From NCBI RefSeq assembly GCF_024723735.1, contig NZ_JANQDU010000003.1, positions 62,001 through 126,000 of the forward strand: DNA of 64,000 nucleotides, in the 5' to 3' direction. The DNA comes from Frigidibacter sp. ROC022 (lineage in GTDB: Bacteria > Pseudomonadota > Alphaproteobacteria > Rhodobacterales > Rhodobacteraceae). Positions 34,915 through 44,085 of this stretch are shown here, in pieces (within the stretch, counting starts at the first letter, position 1; every line of letters begins with the position of its first letter). The notes beneath the pieces were generated by a model. That model saw only the letters and a program-made list of their open reading frames with translations, was not told where the DNA came from and searched no databases. The translations under genes were made by a program, and so were the position numbers.

Positions 34915-35933
34915 ACGCGATGATCCCCGACGCGGTGCTGCTGCCGGCCAAGGCCTGCGACCGGCTGATGCCGATGCACATGATCGTCGCGGCCAGCGGC
35001 CATATCCTGCATGCCGGGCCGACCTTGCAGAAGCTGGTGCCCGCGGGATTGCAGGGAAAGCGCTTGCTGGAGCTGTTTGAATCCCGGCGGCCCAGAAGCC
35101 CCGAGCGTATCGAGGATCTTGCCGCGACTCCGGGGGGACGGCTGCGGTTCGTCCTGCGCGACGGTAGCCGGACCCAGCTGATGGGGCTGGCCCTGCCCCT
35201 GAACAAGGGGCGGCTGTTCATCAACCTGTCCTTCGGGATTTCGGTGGTCGATGCCATCGCCCATCACGCCTTGACGGCCGCCGATTTCGCGCCCACCGAC
35301 CCGACGATCGAGATGCTCTATCTTGTCGAGGCCAAGGCGGCGGTGATGGCCGAGAGCCAGAAACTGAACGAGCGTCTGAAGGAGGCCAAGCGCGAGGCCG
35401 AGGCGCAGGCGCTGACCGATACGCTAACCGGTCTGGGCAACCGGCGCGCCATGGATGAGGCGCTGGCCCGGCAGCTGGCCCGTGGCGAAAGCTTCGGGCT
35501 GATGCATCTGGACCTGGATTACTTCAAGGATGTCAATGACACGCTGGGCCATGCGGCGGGCGACCATGTGCTGACCGAGGTGGCCAAGGTGCTGCGCGAA
35601 GTGACCCGGGCGCAGGATGTCGTGGCGCGGGTCGGGGGCGATGAATTCGTGCTGCTGATCCGTGGCGTCGTGGCGTCCGAGGTGCTCATGGACCTGGGCC
35701 GAAGGCTGATCGCCGGGCTGGAGCGACCGATTGCCTGGCAGCGCCGGCACTGCCGGATTTCCGGCTCGATCGGGATCACCACGACCGACCGCTATCCACG
35801 CCCGGATGCCGACCGGATGCTCTGGGACGCCGACGAGGCGCTCTACGCCTCGAAGCGCGGCGGCCGGGCGACGGTGACCATGGCCGAGGTTCCGGCCGCC
35901 ATCGGCCGCGCATCGCGGCGCAAGCGGGGCTGA
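34911..35933 (+). CDS. H-NOX-associated diguanylate cyclase
   Basis: Makes cyclic-di-GMP. Residues about 15-130 form a PAS-like H-NOX-associated domain (MIVAASGHILHAGPTLQKLV; MGLALPLNKGRLFINLSFGI), about 135-168 a coiled coil, and 169-325 a GGDEF domain with intact GGDEF (242-246) and inhibitory RxxD site (RAQD, 233-236). It should be active and product-inhibited. Translationally coupled to the H-NOX gene, whose protein would regulate it. Confidence 0.9.
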   Translation: MNAMIPDAVLLPAKACDRLMPMHMIVAASGHILHAGPTLQKLVPAGLQGKRLLELFESRRPRSPERIEDLAATPGGRLRFVLRDGSRTQLMGLALPLNKGRLFINLSFGISVVDAIAHHALTAADFAPTDPTIEMLYLVEAKAAVMAESQKLNERLKEAKREAEAQALTDTLTGLGNRRAMDEALARQLARGESFGLMHLDLDYFKDVNDTLGHAAGDHVLTEVAKVLREVTRAQDVVARVGGDEFVLLIRGVVASEVLMDLGRRLIAGLERPIAWQRRHCRISGSIGITTTDRYPRPDADRMLWDADEALYASKRGGRATVTMAEVPAAIGRASRRKRG

Positions 35934-36088
35934 GCCGGGCCGGGCGCCCTGCGATTGCAATTCGATTTTCCCGACGGCGCTGCGGGGCCGCCTTGCCGGC
36001 AGGGGACGGGGCCGACATGGTGGCGGATTGGCCCCGGATCGGCACGTCTGGCCGTCCTTGCAGGGCTTTCGAACAGGTCGGGGATTTC

Positions 36089-36163
<75 letters not shown>

Positions 36164-36276
36164 GCCGGAAGTGGCGGCTGATTAGACGCATTCTTTCCAC
36201 CGCGCAAGCGCATTCTGGCCATCGGCCGCACGGCGTTTCTTGTTCAGGGGGCGGGGTTCCTGTATCAGATCGGGCC

Positions 36277-36414
36277 ATGGAGCAGAAATCCGGCAAACCG
36301 GGCCAGGACCGGCCTGTCTCCAGCCGCGAAGAGCGGCTGAAGGCCGCGTTGAAGGCGAATATCGCCCGGCGCAAGGCACAGGCGAAGGCACGCAAGAAAC
36401 CGGCAGAAAAATAA
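36277..36414 (+). CDS. Small basic protein upstream of murA
   Basis: The 45-residue product ([20 protein letters not shown] at its start) is highly basic and helical at its C-terminus ([16 protein letters not shown]). It ends 13 bases before murA and likely shares its transcript. No known function. Small lysine/arginine-rich proteins in this position occur in related genomes, as far as I recall. Confidence 0.65.
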   Translation: MEQKSGKPGQDRPVSSREERLKAALKANIARRKAQAKARKKPAEK

Positions 36415-36427
36415 AAGGGTCAGGCGG

Positions 36428-37699
36428 ATGGATTCGATTTTGGTCAAGGGCAACGGGGCATTGTCCGGGGTGATTCCGATTGCCGGAGCCAAGAACGCCT
36501 GCCTGACGCTGATGCCGGCGACGTTGCTTTCGGAAGAACCGCTGACCCTGACCAACGCGCCGCGGCTGGCCGATGTGCGGATGATGACGACGCTGCTGCA
36601 ATCGCTGGGCGCCGAGGTCACCTCGATGAGCCAGGGCCAGGTGCTGGCGATGTCGAGCCATGACATCTCGAACCTGACCGCCGACTACGACATCGTCCGC
36701 AAGATGCGCGCCTCGATTCTGGTGCTGGGGCCGCTGCTGGCCCGCTTTGGTCAGGCGGTGGTCTCGCTGCCCGGCGGCTGTGCGATCGGCGCCCGGCCGG
36801 TGGACCTGCATCTGCAGGCGCTGGAGGCCCTGGGCGCCAGGCTCGACCTGCGGGACGGCTATGTGCATGCCTCGGTGCCCGGCGGGCGGCTGAAGGGCGC
36901 GGTGATCGACTTTCCGCTGGTTTCGGTCGGCGCCACCGAGAATGCGCTGATGGCGGCGGTTCTGGCCAAGGGCACGACCGAGATCCGGAATGCCGCGCGC
37001 GAGCCCGAGATCGTCGATCTGGCTCATTGCCTGCAGAAGATGGGGGCGCAGATCGAGGGCGAAGGCACATCGACGCTGACCATCCAGGGCGTGGACCGGC
37101 TGTGCGGCGCCACGCATCCCGTGGTCACCGACCGGATCGAGCTGGGCACCTACATGCTGGCCCCGGCGATCTGCGGTGGCGAGGTGGAACTGCTGGGCGG
37201 CCGGCTCGACCTTGTGGCGGCCTTCGCGGAAAAGCTGGACGCGGCGGGAATCCAGGTCTCGGAAACCGTGCGGGGGCTGAAGGTCAGCCGCGGCGGCAAC
37301 CGGGTGAAAGCGGTGGATGTCGTCACCGCGCCGTTCCCCGGATTCCCCACCGATCTTCAGGCCCAGATGATGGCGCTGATGTGTACCGCGGAAGGGGTTT
37401 CGGTGCTGGAAGAGCGGATCTTCGAGAACCGTTTCATGCATGCGCCGGAACTGATGCGGATGGGCGCCCGGATCGAGGTGCATGGCGGCACCGCCACGGT
37501 GACCGGCGTGCCGAGGCTGAAGGGGGCGCCGGTGATGGCGACCGACCTGCGCGCCTCGATCTCGCTGATCCTGGCCGGCCTGGCCGCCGAGGGCGAGACC
37601 GTGGTCAGCCGGGTCTATCACCTGGACCGGGGCTATGAGCGGGTCGAGGAGAAACTGTCGGCCGTCGGGGCCAAGATCGAGCGGATTCGCGGCGAATGA
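36428..37699 (+). CDS. murA: UDP-N-acetylglucosamine 1-carboxyvinyltransferase MurA
   Basis: First committed step of peptidoglycan synthesis: transfers enolpyruvate from PEP to UDP-GlcNAc. The 423-residue product has the catalytic C118 in [16 protein letters not shown] (cysteine form, so the enzyme should be fosfomycin-sensitive) and the PEP-fold motif ITGAKNA-like IAGAKNACL at 18-26. It overlaps the next gene by 4 bases. Confidence 0.97.
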   Translation: MDSILVKGNGALSGVIPIAGAKNACLTLMPATLLSEEPLTLTNAPRLADVRMMTTLLQSLGAEVTSMSQGQVLAMSSHDISNLTADYDIVRKMRASILVLGPLLARFGQAVVSLPGGCAIGARPVDLHLQALEALGARLDLRDGYVHASVPGGRLKGAVIDFPLVSVGATENALMAAVLAKGTTEIRNAAREPEIVDLAHCLQKMGAQIEGEGTSTLTIQGVDRLCGATHPVVTDRIELGTYMLAPAICGGEVELLGGRLDLVAAFAEKLDAAGIQVSETVRGLKVSRGGNRVKAVDVVTAPFPGFPTDLQAQMMALMCTAEGVSVLEERIFENRFMHAPELMRMGARIEVHGGTATVTGVPRLKGAPVMATDLRASISLILAGLAAEGETVVSRVYHLDRGYERVEEKLSAVGAKIERIRGE

Positions 37700-38187
37700 G
37701 CGACAAGGTGCCACAGGACGACGCCCGGTTCGAGGATGGCGGCGAGGCGCCGCTGCGACTTCGCGCCCTTGATACCGAAGACCTCGCGATCATCTCGGCG
37801 CTGTGTCAGGACGCGGTGTTCCCCGGCTCGGAAATGGTCTGGCAGTCCCGGCAACGCCGCTTTGCACTGCTCTTGAACCGGTTCCGCTGGGAGGACCAGC
37901 CGAAGGCGGCGCTGCGGCGGCGGCCGGTGGAGCGGGTGCAGTCGGTGCTGGCCATCGAGGATGTCGGCAAGGTCCGCTCGCAGGGGCTGAGCCGTGACGC
38001 CGACACGATCTATTCGCTGCTGGCGCTGCAGTTCGAGCCGACCGAGGACGGCATGGGCGTGCTGACCCTGACACTGGCCGGCGACGGGGCCATCGCGCTG
38101 GAGGTCGAGACCCTGGAGGTCACGCTGAAGGACGTGACCCGGCCCTATATCGACCCGGCCCGGCGCGCGCCCAGCCACCCGGACTGA
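37696..38187 (+). CDS. DUF2948 family protein
   Basis: The 163-residue product has the family's [20 protein letters not shown] and [12 protein letters not shown] segments. The family is restricted to alphaproteobacteria and usually sits between murA and hisD, as here. Its function is unknown. ATGA overlap with murA. Confidence 0.88.
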   Translation: MSDKVPQDDARFEDGGEAPLRLRALDTEDLAIISALCQDAVFPGSEMVWQSRQRRFALLLNRFRWEDQPKAALRRRPVERVQSVLAIEDVGKVRSQGLSRDADTIYSLLALQFEPTEDGMGVLTLTLAGDGAIALEVETLEVTLKDVTRPYIDPARRAPSHPD

Positions 38188-38247
38188 TCCGCCCGCCTTG
38201 AGCCCGGTGCCGCCCGCCGCTATGTGATGCGCGAACAGGGGGTGCCG

Positions 38248-39552
38248 ATGCCGGTCATGCTTTCCACCACGGATGTCGATTTCGAAGCGCGGTTCACCCG
38301 GCTTCTGGGCGCCAAGCGCGAGGACAGCCCGGATGTGGACGACATCGTTGCCGGGATCATCGCCGATGTGCGGAGTCGCGGCGATGCGGCGCTGATCGAG
38401 TTGACGCAGAAGTTCGACCGGCTGAGCCTGACGCCCGGGACGCTGGCCTTTTCCCCGGCCGAGATCGAGGCCGAATGCGCCAGGGTCGGCGCCGAGGATC
38501 GCGCGGCGCTGGAACTCGCCGCCGACCGGATCCGCGCCTATCATCAGCGCCAGATGCCGCAGGACGAGAGCTGGACCGAAGACAGCGGCGCGATGCTGGG
38601 CTGGCGCTGGACTGCGGTGTCGGCGGCCGGGCTCTATGTGCCGGGCGGGTTGGCCTCTTATCCGTCCTCGGTGCTGATGAACGCGATTCCGGCCAAGGTG
38701 GCCGGGGTCGGGCGGCTGGCCATCGCGGTGCCGACGCCGGAGGGCGCGACCAATCCGCTGGTGCTGATGGCGGCGCGGATCGCCGGGGTGGACGAGATTT
38801 ACCGGATCGGCGGGGCGCAGGCGATCGCGGCGCTGGCCTATGGCACCGAGAGCATCCGCCCGGTGGACAAGATCACAGGTCCGGGCAATGCCTTTGTGGC
38901 CGCCGCCAAGCGCCGGGTCTTCGGCAAGGTCGGGATCGACATGATCGCGGGACCATCCGAGATCCTGGTCATCGCCGACCGCGACAACGACCCGGACTGG
39001 ATCGCGCTGGACCTGCTGAGCCAGGCCGAGCATGACGAAAGCGCGCAGGCGCTGCTGATCACCGACGATGCCGCCTTCGGGCAACGGGTGGCGGCGGCGG
39101 TCGAAGCGCGGTTGCAGTCCCTGGACCGGCGCGCGATCGCCTCGGCCAGCTGGCGCGATTTCGGCGCGGTCATCGCGGTGCGCGATCTTGACGAGGCCGC
39201 GGCGCTGGCCGACCGGATCGCGCCCGAACACCTGGAACTGCTGACCGCCGAACCCGAGGCGCTGGCCGCCCGTATCTCGCACGCCGGGGCGATCTTCCTG
39301 GGCGCCTGGACGCCCGAGGCGATCGGCGATTATGTCGGTGGCCCGAACCATGTGCTGCCCACCGCACGCTCGGCCCGGTTCTCGTCCGGCCTATCGGTGC
39401 TGGATTTCCTGAAACGCACCACCCTGGCCCGGATGACCCCCGAGGCGCTGTCCCGGATCGGTCCCTCGGCCGAGCGGCTGGCGCAATCGGAAAGCCTGAT
39501 GGCGCATGGCCAGTCGGTGCGGGCGCGGCTGGACGGGCTGAACAAGCGGTAG
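38248..39552 (+). CDS. hisD: Histidinol dehydrogenase HisD
   Basis: Zn-dependent enzyme that catalyses the last two steps of histidine synthesis, L-histidinol to histidine. The 434-residue product has YVPGGLASYPSSVLMNAIPA split over residues 130-150, GPGNAFVAAAKRRVFG and the catalytic RIAPEHLELL (Glu and His). I start at 38248 because AGGGGGT (38237-38243) precedes it and it gives the usual length; the in-frame GTG at 38224 lacks a ribosome site. Confidence 0.96.
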   Translation: MPVMLSTTDVDFEARFTRLLGAKREDSPDVDDIVAGIIADVRSRGDAALIELTQKFDRLSLTPGTLAFSPAEIEAECARVGAEDRAALELAADRIRAYHQRQMPQDESWTEDSGAMLGWRWTAVSAAGLYVPGGLASYPSSVLMNAIPAKVAGVGRLAIAVPTPEGATNPLVLMAARIAGVDEIYRIGGAQAIAALAYGTESIRPVDKITGPGNAFVAAAKRRVFGKVGIDMIAGPSEILVIADRDNDPDWIALDLLSQAEHDESAQALLITDDAAFGQRVAAAVEARLQSLDRRAIASASWRDFGAVIAVRDLDEAAALADRIAPEHLELLTAEPEALAARISHAGAIFLGAWTPEAIGDYVGGPNHVLPTARSARFSSGLSVLDFLKRTTLARMTPEALSRIGPSAERLAQSESLMAHGQSVRARLDGLNKR

Positions 39553-39632
39553 GCCGCCGCGCGGAGAAGCGCAATTGCGGCAGGCGGCGGGCTGCGTTAC
39601 CCCTGCAGTGTTCCAGCCGAAGGTGCCCGCCC

Positions 39633-40112
39633 GTGACCCGCATCAGCCATATCGAGATCGACGACAGCGGCCTGCCACCTCCGACCCCGGAGATCGAGCA
39701 GGAGCGACGGGTGGCGATCTTCGACCTGCTCGAAGACAATTCCTTCACCCTGCCGGCGCGCGACGGCCAGCAGCCTCCGCCCGGGCCGTTTCATCTGGGG
39801 CTGGCGATCCGCGAACGGCGGCTGGTCTTCGACATCCGCACCGAGTCCGCCGAGCCGGTTGCCGAGTTCCACCTCTCGCTGGGCCCGTTCCGGCAGGTGG
39901 TGAAGGACTATTTCCAGATCTGCGAAAGCTATTTCGAGGCGGTGAAGCGCCTGCCGCCCGGCCAGATCGAGGCGATCGACATGGCCCGGCGCGGCATCCA
40001 CAACGAGGGTGCCCGGCTGGTGCAGGAGCGGCTCGAAGGCAAGGTGACGCTCGACGCCGATACCGCACGCCGCCTGTTCACCCTGATCTGCGTGCTCCAT
40101 TGGGGAGCCTGA
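39633..40112 (+). CDS. UPF0262 family protein
   Basis: The 159-residue protein starts with GTG (TRISHIEIDDSGLPPPTPEI) and carries the family motifs EQERRVAIFDLLEDNSF and DMARRGIHNEGA. Found only in alphaproteobacteria, normally between hisD and a low-molecular-weight phosphatase gene, as here. Function unknown. Confidence 0.9.
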   Translation: MTRISHIEIDDSGLPPPTPEIEQERRVAIFDLLEDNSFTLPARDGQQPPPGPFHLGLAIRERRLVFDIRTESAEPVAEFHLSLGPFRQVVKDYFQICESYFEAVKRLPPGQIEAIDMARRGIHNEGARLVQERLEGKVTLDADTARRLFTLICVLHWGA

Positions 40113-40114
40113 CC

Positions 40115-40582
40115 GTGTCCCTGCCGCAAAGCGTGCTGTTCTGTTGCGACCACAACGCCGTGCGCTCGCCGATGGCGGAAGGGATGATGAAGCGGTTCTA
40201 CGGAACCGAATGCTACGTGCAGTCGGCCGGCGTGCACAACGACATCGAGATCGACGGTTTCGCGGTGGCGGTCTGCGCCGAACTGGGGATCGAACTGGCC
40301 CGGCACCGGGCGCGCTCCTTCGACGAGATGAACAACTGGGGCGACGATCTTTCGGCCTTCGACCTGATCGTCGCGCTGTCTCCGGCCTCGCAGCGTCATG
40401 CGCTGGAGCTGACCCGGCTCTATCACCTCAAGGTCGAGTACTGGCCGGTGCTGGACCCGACCGGCCTGGGCGAGACCCGCGAGGCCAAATTGCAGGCCTA
40501 TCGGCTGACACGCGACCAGATCAGGGAGCGGATGCTGGCCCGTTTCGGCCCGGCGACGGTCGAGGGCGAGGACGGCGCCTGA
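40115..40582 (+). CDS. Low-molecular-weight protein-tyrosine phosphatase family protein
   Basis: The 155-residue product has the P-loop C11-X5-R17 ([13 protein letters not shown]) and the general-acid aspartate in VLDPTGLG, so the catalytic set is complete. The family covers tyrosine phosphatases and arsenate reductases; nothing here decides between them. Start GTG at 40115 with GGGGAG at 40102-40107. It follows the UPF0262 gene by 2 bases. Confidence 0.88.
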   Translation: MSLPQSVLFCCDHNAVRSPMAEGMMKRFYGTECYVQSAGVHNDIEIDGFAVAVCAELGIELARHRARSFDEMNNWGDDLSAFDLIVALSPASQRHALELTRLYHLKVEYWPVLDPTGLGETREAKLQAYRLTRDQIRERMLARFGPATVEGEDGA

Positions 40583-40685
40583 ACCGGGCCGGATGGGCCC
40601 GGATTGGTGCCAGGCCGCGGCGGAATGCGGGGAACCTCCTTTACGGGCCTTGTCTTGCAGGAATTTTCGGCGCATATGCAGCATC

Positions 40686-40704
40686 GCCCGCGCTTTCTGC
40701 GGGC
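40686..40704 (+). other. Hairpin in the infA leader
   Basis: GCCCGC-GCTTTCT-GCGGGC is a 6-bp perfect stem with a 7-base loop ending 17 bases before the infA start. It could end upstream transcription or shape infA translation. It lacks a U tract. The upstream 100 bases hold only a weak promoter-like TTGTCT/CATATG pair. Confidence 0.35.
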
Positions 40705-40721
40705 CTCGAAACGGAGTGACC

Positions 40722-40940
40722 ATGGCCAAGGAAGATATTCTTGAGTTTACCGGCGTCGTGAAGGAACTCCTGCCCAACGCGACGTTCAAGGTCGAACTTG
40801 AGAATGGCCATGAACTGATCGCGACGATGGCAGGCAAGATGCGCAAGAACCGGATCCGGGTTCTGGCCGGCGACAAGGTACAGGTGGAAATGACCCCCTA
40901 CGACCTGTCGAAGGGTCGGATCAACTACCGCTTCCGCTGA
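40722..40940 (+). CDS. infA: Translation initiation factor IF-1
   Basis: The 72-residue OB-fold protein ([40 protein letters not shown]) is standard in length and sequence. It assists IF-2 and IF-3 at the 30S A site. Its TGA overlaps the ATG of maf by one base. Confidence 0.98.
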   Translation: MAKEDILEFTGVVKELLPNATFKVELENGHELIATMAGKMRKNRIRVLAGDKVQVEMTPYDLSKGRINYRFR

Positions 40941-41515
40941 TGCGACTTGTCCTGGGGTCCGGGTCTCCCCGGCGGCGCGAGCTGCTGGGTCAACTGGGCC
41001 TGACCCCGGACGAAATCCGGGCACCCGACATCGACGAGACACCGCTGAAGGGCGAATTGCCGCGCCCTTATTGTCAGCGCATGGCCCGTGAAAAGGCCGA
41101 GGCGCTGCCCTGTGCCGCCGATGAGGTGATCCTGACCGCCGACACCACCGTGGCCCTGGGCCGCCGGATACTGGGCAAGCCCGCCGATGCCGGCGAGGCG
41201 GCCGAATTCCTGCTGGCCATGTCGGGCCGCCGGCACCGGGTGGTCACGGCGATCGCGGTCAAGACCGCGACCCGGCTCTGGGAGCGGGACGTTGTCACCT
41301 CGGTCAAGTTCAAGCGGCTCTCGGATGCCGAGATTTCCGCCTATATCCGGTCCGGCGACTGGCAGGGCAAGGCGGGCGGCTATGCCATTCAGGGCCCCGC
41401 GGGGGCCTTCATCCCCTGGATCGGGGGCAGCTATACTGCTGTGATGGGCCTGCCGGTGGCCGAAACCGCGACTTTGCTGGTGGCCGCCGGGCTGCCGCTG
41501 TTCGGGGGTGTGTGA
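40940..41515 (+). CDS. maf: Maf-like nucleoside triphosphate pyrophosphatase
   Basis: House-cleaning nucleotide pyrophosphatase linked to septum formation in the literature. The 191-residue product shows [22 protein letters not shown] and GKPAD motifs and the C-terminal [20 protein letters not shown]. Operon infA-maf-RNase. Confidence 0.94.
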   Translation: MRLVLGSGSPRRRELLGQLGLTPDEIRAPDIDETPLKGELPRPYCQRMAREKAEALPCAADEVILTADTTVALGRRILGKPADAGEAAEFLLAMSGRRHRVVTAIAVKTATRLWERDVVTSVKFKRLSDAEISAYIRSGDWQGKAGGYAIQGPAGAFIPWIGGSYTAVMGLPVAETATLLVAAGLPLFGGV

Positions 41516-42553
41516 GTGAAGGGGATCGTCATCGCCCTGGACTGGATCGACGGGCGCGAGGTCGCGGTCCTGCTGCGCGACGGGCGGCTCGACGACCTGC
41601 TGGTCGAATTGCCCGATGCGCCGCCCGCCCCGGGCGCCATCTTTCGCGCCATTGCCGATCGGCCGCTGAAGGGCCAGGGCGCCATGCTGATGCGGTTGCC
41701 CGATGGCAAGTCGGCCTTCCTGCGCGACTCGGTCGGGCTGAAGCCGGGGCAGGCGGCCCTGGTCCAGGTGACCTCCTATGTCGAGGCCGAAAAGGCGGTG
41801 CCGGTCACCGCCAAGGTGCTGTTCAAGAGCCGCTACGTGATCGTCACGCCCGAGGCGCCGGGGCTGAATGTCTCGCGCCGGGTGAAGGACGATGAACGCC
41901 GGGTCGAACTGCTGGACCTGGCCGAGGCCGGCATGGCCGGCAGCGGGATGGGGCTTATCCTGCGCTCCGAGGCCGAGACCGGCGACGATGCCGCGATTGC
42001 CGAGGATATCGCCCTGACCCGCGAACTGGCCGAAAAGGTCGTCGCCGATGCCGATGGCGACGCGCCGGAGCTGCTGCTCGACGGGCCGGGGCCGCATCTG
42101 GCCGGCTGGCGCGACTGGCCGGCGCCGGACATGCTGGACGAGGAACCCGGCAGCTTTGCCCGGCACGGGGTGGCCGATCTGCTCGACGGGTTGCGCAGCG
42201 ATTCGGTGCCGCTCGGTGGTGGCGCCCATGCCTGGATCGAGCCGACCCGGGCGCTGGTGGCGGTGGATGTGAACACCGGCGCCGATGGCAGCCTGGCGGC
42301 GGGGCTGAAGGCCAACCTGGCGCTGGCCCGCGACCTGCCGCGCCAGTTGCGGCTGCGCGGGCTGGGCGGCCAGATCACCCTGGACCTGGCGCCGATGCCG
42401 AAGAAGGACCGCCCGGCCTTCGAGGGCCACCTGCGCGCCGCCTTCAAGACCGACCCGGTGGACACCGCGCTGGCTGGCTGGACGCCGCTGGGCCATTACG
42501 AGTTGCAAAGGAAGCGGGAAAGGCTGCAGATCCCGCGTGATCTGATCCCATGA
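41516..42553 (+). CDS. Short ribonuclease E/G family protein
   Basis: The 345-residue product starts at GTG and keeps the catalytic segment with metal-binding aspartates (ALVAVDVNTGADG and QITLDLAPMPKKD). It lacks the zinc-link CPxC motif and the C-terminal scaffold of true RNase E, and its S1 region is reduced (ALVQVTSYVEAEKAVPVTAK). Such short forms between maf and yacG are normal in Rhodobacterales. A full-length RNase E would be encoded elsewhere. Confidence 0.88.
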   Translation: MKGIVIALDWIDGREVAVLLRDGRLDDLLVELPDAPPAPGAIFRAIADRPLKGQGAMLMRLPDGKSAFLRDSVGLKPGQAALVQVTSYVEAEKAVPVTAKVLFKSRYVIVTPEAPGLNVSRRVKDDERRVELLDLAEAGMAGSGMGLILRSEAETGDDAAIAEDIALTRELAEKVVADADGDAPELLLDGPGPHLAGWRDWPAPDMLDEEPGSFARHGVADLLDGLRSDSVPLGGGAHAWIEPTRALVAVDVNTGADGSLAAGLKANLALARDLPRQLRLRGLGGQITLDLAPMPKKDRPAFEGHLRAAFKTDPVDTALAGWTPLGHYELQRKRERLQIPRDLIP

Positions 42554-42741
42554 CGACTGCCGCGACCCTCTGCCCGATCTGCGGCCGCCCGACGATCGAG
42601 GACTACCGCCCGTTCTGTTCGCGCCGCTGCGCCGATGTCGATCTGCGCCACTGGCTGACCGGCAGCTACGCGATCCCCGCGGTCGAGGATGACGACCCCG
42701 ACGAAGAGGACGAGGTCGATCCGCGCCGGCGCCTGAACTGA
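42550..42741 (+). CDS. yacG: DNA gyrase inhibitor / zinc-binding protein YacG
   Basis: The 63-residue product has the Zn-binding CPICG...FCSRRC pattern (C8, C11, C23, C27) and an acidic tail. E. coli YacG binds GyrB and inhibits it. ATGA overlap with the RNase gene. Confidence 0.94.
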   Translation: MTTAATLCPICGRPTIEDYRPFCSRRCADVDLRHWLTGSYAIPAVEDDDPDEEDEVDPRRRLN

Positions 42742-42862
42742 CCGGACACCGCCACGGCGGATTTTGCGTGTGACGGGGCGATTTTGGCGGGTTCGGGCAC
42801 TGGACAGGACCCAAGGCTTGGTCTAGGACATCGCAGCCTGGGTGGCAGCGCCACCCGCCGGG

Positions 42863-42938
42863 GCCCAGATAGCTCAGTTGGTAGAGCAACGGATTGAAAA
42901 TCCGTGTGTCGGTGGTTCGAATCCGCCTCTGGGCACCA
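42863..42938 (+). tRNA. tRNA-Phe (GAA), CCA encoded
   Basis: GCCCAGATAGCTCAGTTGGT starts the cloverleaf. The anticodon arm CGGAT-TGAAAAT-CCG carries anticodon GAA; the T-arm is GGTTCGAATCC and the acceptor 3' strand TCTGGGC, then A and CCA. It marks the junction between conserved and accessory DNA. Confidence 0.98.
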
Positions 42939-43054
42939 CTCAACTCCCTATCCTTGACTAAACCCGAAATCATACGGACCTTGCCGCCGGTTTGACCCCG
43001 CTTCCAGGCGCAGGACCCGTTAGGTTTCCTGCGGGCGGAGCGACCTGTTGGTTC

Positions 43055-43465
43055 GCGGGTGGCACAAACGGCGGGCTGAATTCAAAGATGCATGCGGTTT
43101 GCGACAGCGAGGGACGCCTTTCCGACCGCCGGGCAGGTCAGTGACTTCGCCGGAGCGGCGGCCCTTCTGGGCGGCCTACCGACAGCGCAGCGGCTGCTCG
43201 GAGATCGGGGCTGCGATGCCGACTGGTGCCGTGAGCCCCGCGGCACAGGGGGATCAGGGCCGGCATCCCCGGCCGCAAGCCGAGCAAGGTTCCCGTGAAA
43301 CACGACAAGCGCCGCAACAAACCTCGCAACCGGATCGAAATCAGGTTCGGCAGGCTCAAGGACTGGCGGCGCGTTGCCAGCTCTACGGCCGATGCCCGAA
43401 GGTCTCCCTCTCGGCCATCACTCTCGCCGCTACCCTCAGCTACGGGCTATGACTCCTGACCCTGG
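43055..43465 (+). pseudogene. IS5-family transposase remnant (C-terminal part, frameshifted)
   Basis: Fragments in three frames read as one transposase: GGLNSKMHAVCDSEGR, then TAGQVSDFAGAAALLGGLPT, AQRLLGDRGCDADW, then IEIRFGRLKDWRRVA and finally YGRCPKVSLSAITLAATL before a stop at 43450-43452. This is the order seen in IS5/IS427-group transposases, with at least two frameshifts and no N-terminal half. The bases after the stop (GACTCCTGACCCTGG) look like the element's terminal repeat and run into the 3' end of coxG. Confidence 0.82.
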
Positions 43466-43914
43466 AGCGGATGCTTCTCGTCCACGATTTCCGCGAAGCG
43501 CGAAAAGAACTTTCCGGCCAGTTTCTTGGCCGTGCTGGTCATGAGGCGGCTACCCAATTGGGCGATCTTTCCGCCGATGTCCGCCTTTGCCGTGTATTTC
43601 AGAAGCGTCTCACCCTCGACATCCTCGAGCGTGACATCGGCGCCGCCCTTGGCAAAGCCCGCGACGCCGCCGTTGCCAGAGCCGGTCAGCGAAAACCGAT
43701 GCGGTGCGCCGGCGGTGTCCAGGGTCACATCACCGCTGAACCTGGCCTTGACCGGCCCCACCTTGAGCACGACTTTCGCCTCGAGTTCCGTATCGGAATG
43801 CTTGGTCAGCTCTTCGCAGCCGGGGATGCACTCCTGAAGGATCGCGGGATCGTTGAGGGCGGCATAGACCACGGCGACAGGTGCCTTGATGTGAATCTCG
43901 TCGTTCAGTTCCAA
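43447..43914 (-). CDS. coxG: CoxG, CO dehydrogenase accessory protein (probably C-terminally truncated)
   Basis: SRPBCC-fold protein linked to membrane association of CO dehydrogenase. The 155 residues show MELNDEIHIKAPVAVVYAAL, GPVKARFSGDV and ADIGGKIAQLGSRLM. Better-known CoxG proteins are about 200 residues with a hydrophobic tail, absent here. The final codons (LQGQES-stop) lie in the terminal sequence of the IS5-family remnant, so the insertion likely removed the tail. Start codon is TTG at 43914 with AAGGAA seven bases before it; no ATG fits. Confidence 0.88.
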   Translation of the reverse strand: MELNDEIHIKAPVAVVYAALNDPAILQECIPGCEELTKHSDTELEAKVVLKVGPVKARFSGDVTLDTAGAPHRFSLTGSGNGGVAGFAKGGADVTLEDVEGETLLKYTAKADIGGKIAQLGSRLMTSTAKKLAGKFFSRFAEIVDEKHPLQGQES

Positions 43915-43926
43915 GAGGTGTTTCCT

Positions 43927-44085
43927 TCAACAGCAGGGGAATTTGATCCGGGCCAGGGCCTCGGCTTGTGACGGGGTCAGTCCGGGAAAGAGACGCCTGA
44001 ACAGCGAGGCCGGGCGGTCGGCTGCTGTCGTGGATTCCCGGTGCGCTTCCGGCTCCGGCGGGCGGGTGTCAGCGGCCGGTTTCAT
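43927..44085 (-). CDS. 52-residue protein of the cox operon with C-terminal Cys-Cys
   Basis: ATG at 44085 follows GGGAGGCTCCG, an excellent ribosome site, and the gene overlaps the coxF 3' end by 17 bases. Its stop is 12 bases before the coxG start. The product begins MKPAADTRPPEPEAHRESTT and ends in a short helix plus KFPCC (FRRLFPGLTPSQAEALARI before it). The layout of a disordered N-terminus, one helix and terminal cysteines suggests a small binding or adaptor protein. I know no named family. Confidence 0.65.
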   Translation of the reverse strand: MKPAADTRPPEPEAHRESTTAADRPASLFRRLFPGLTPSQAEALARIKFPCC

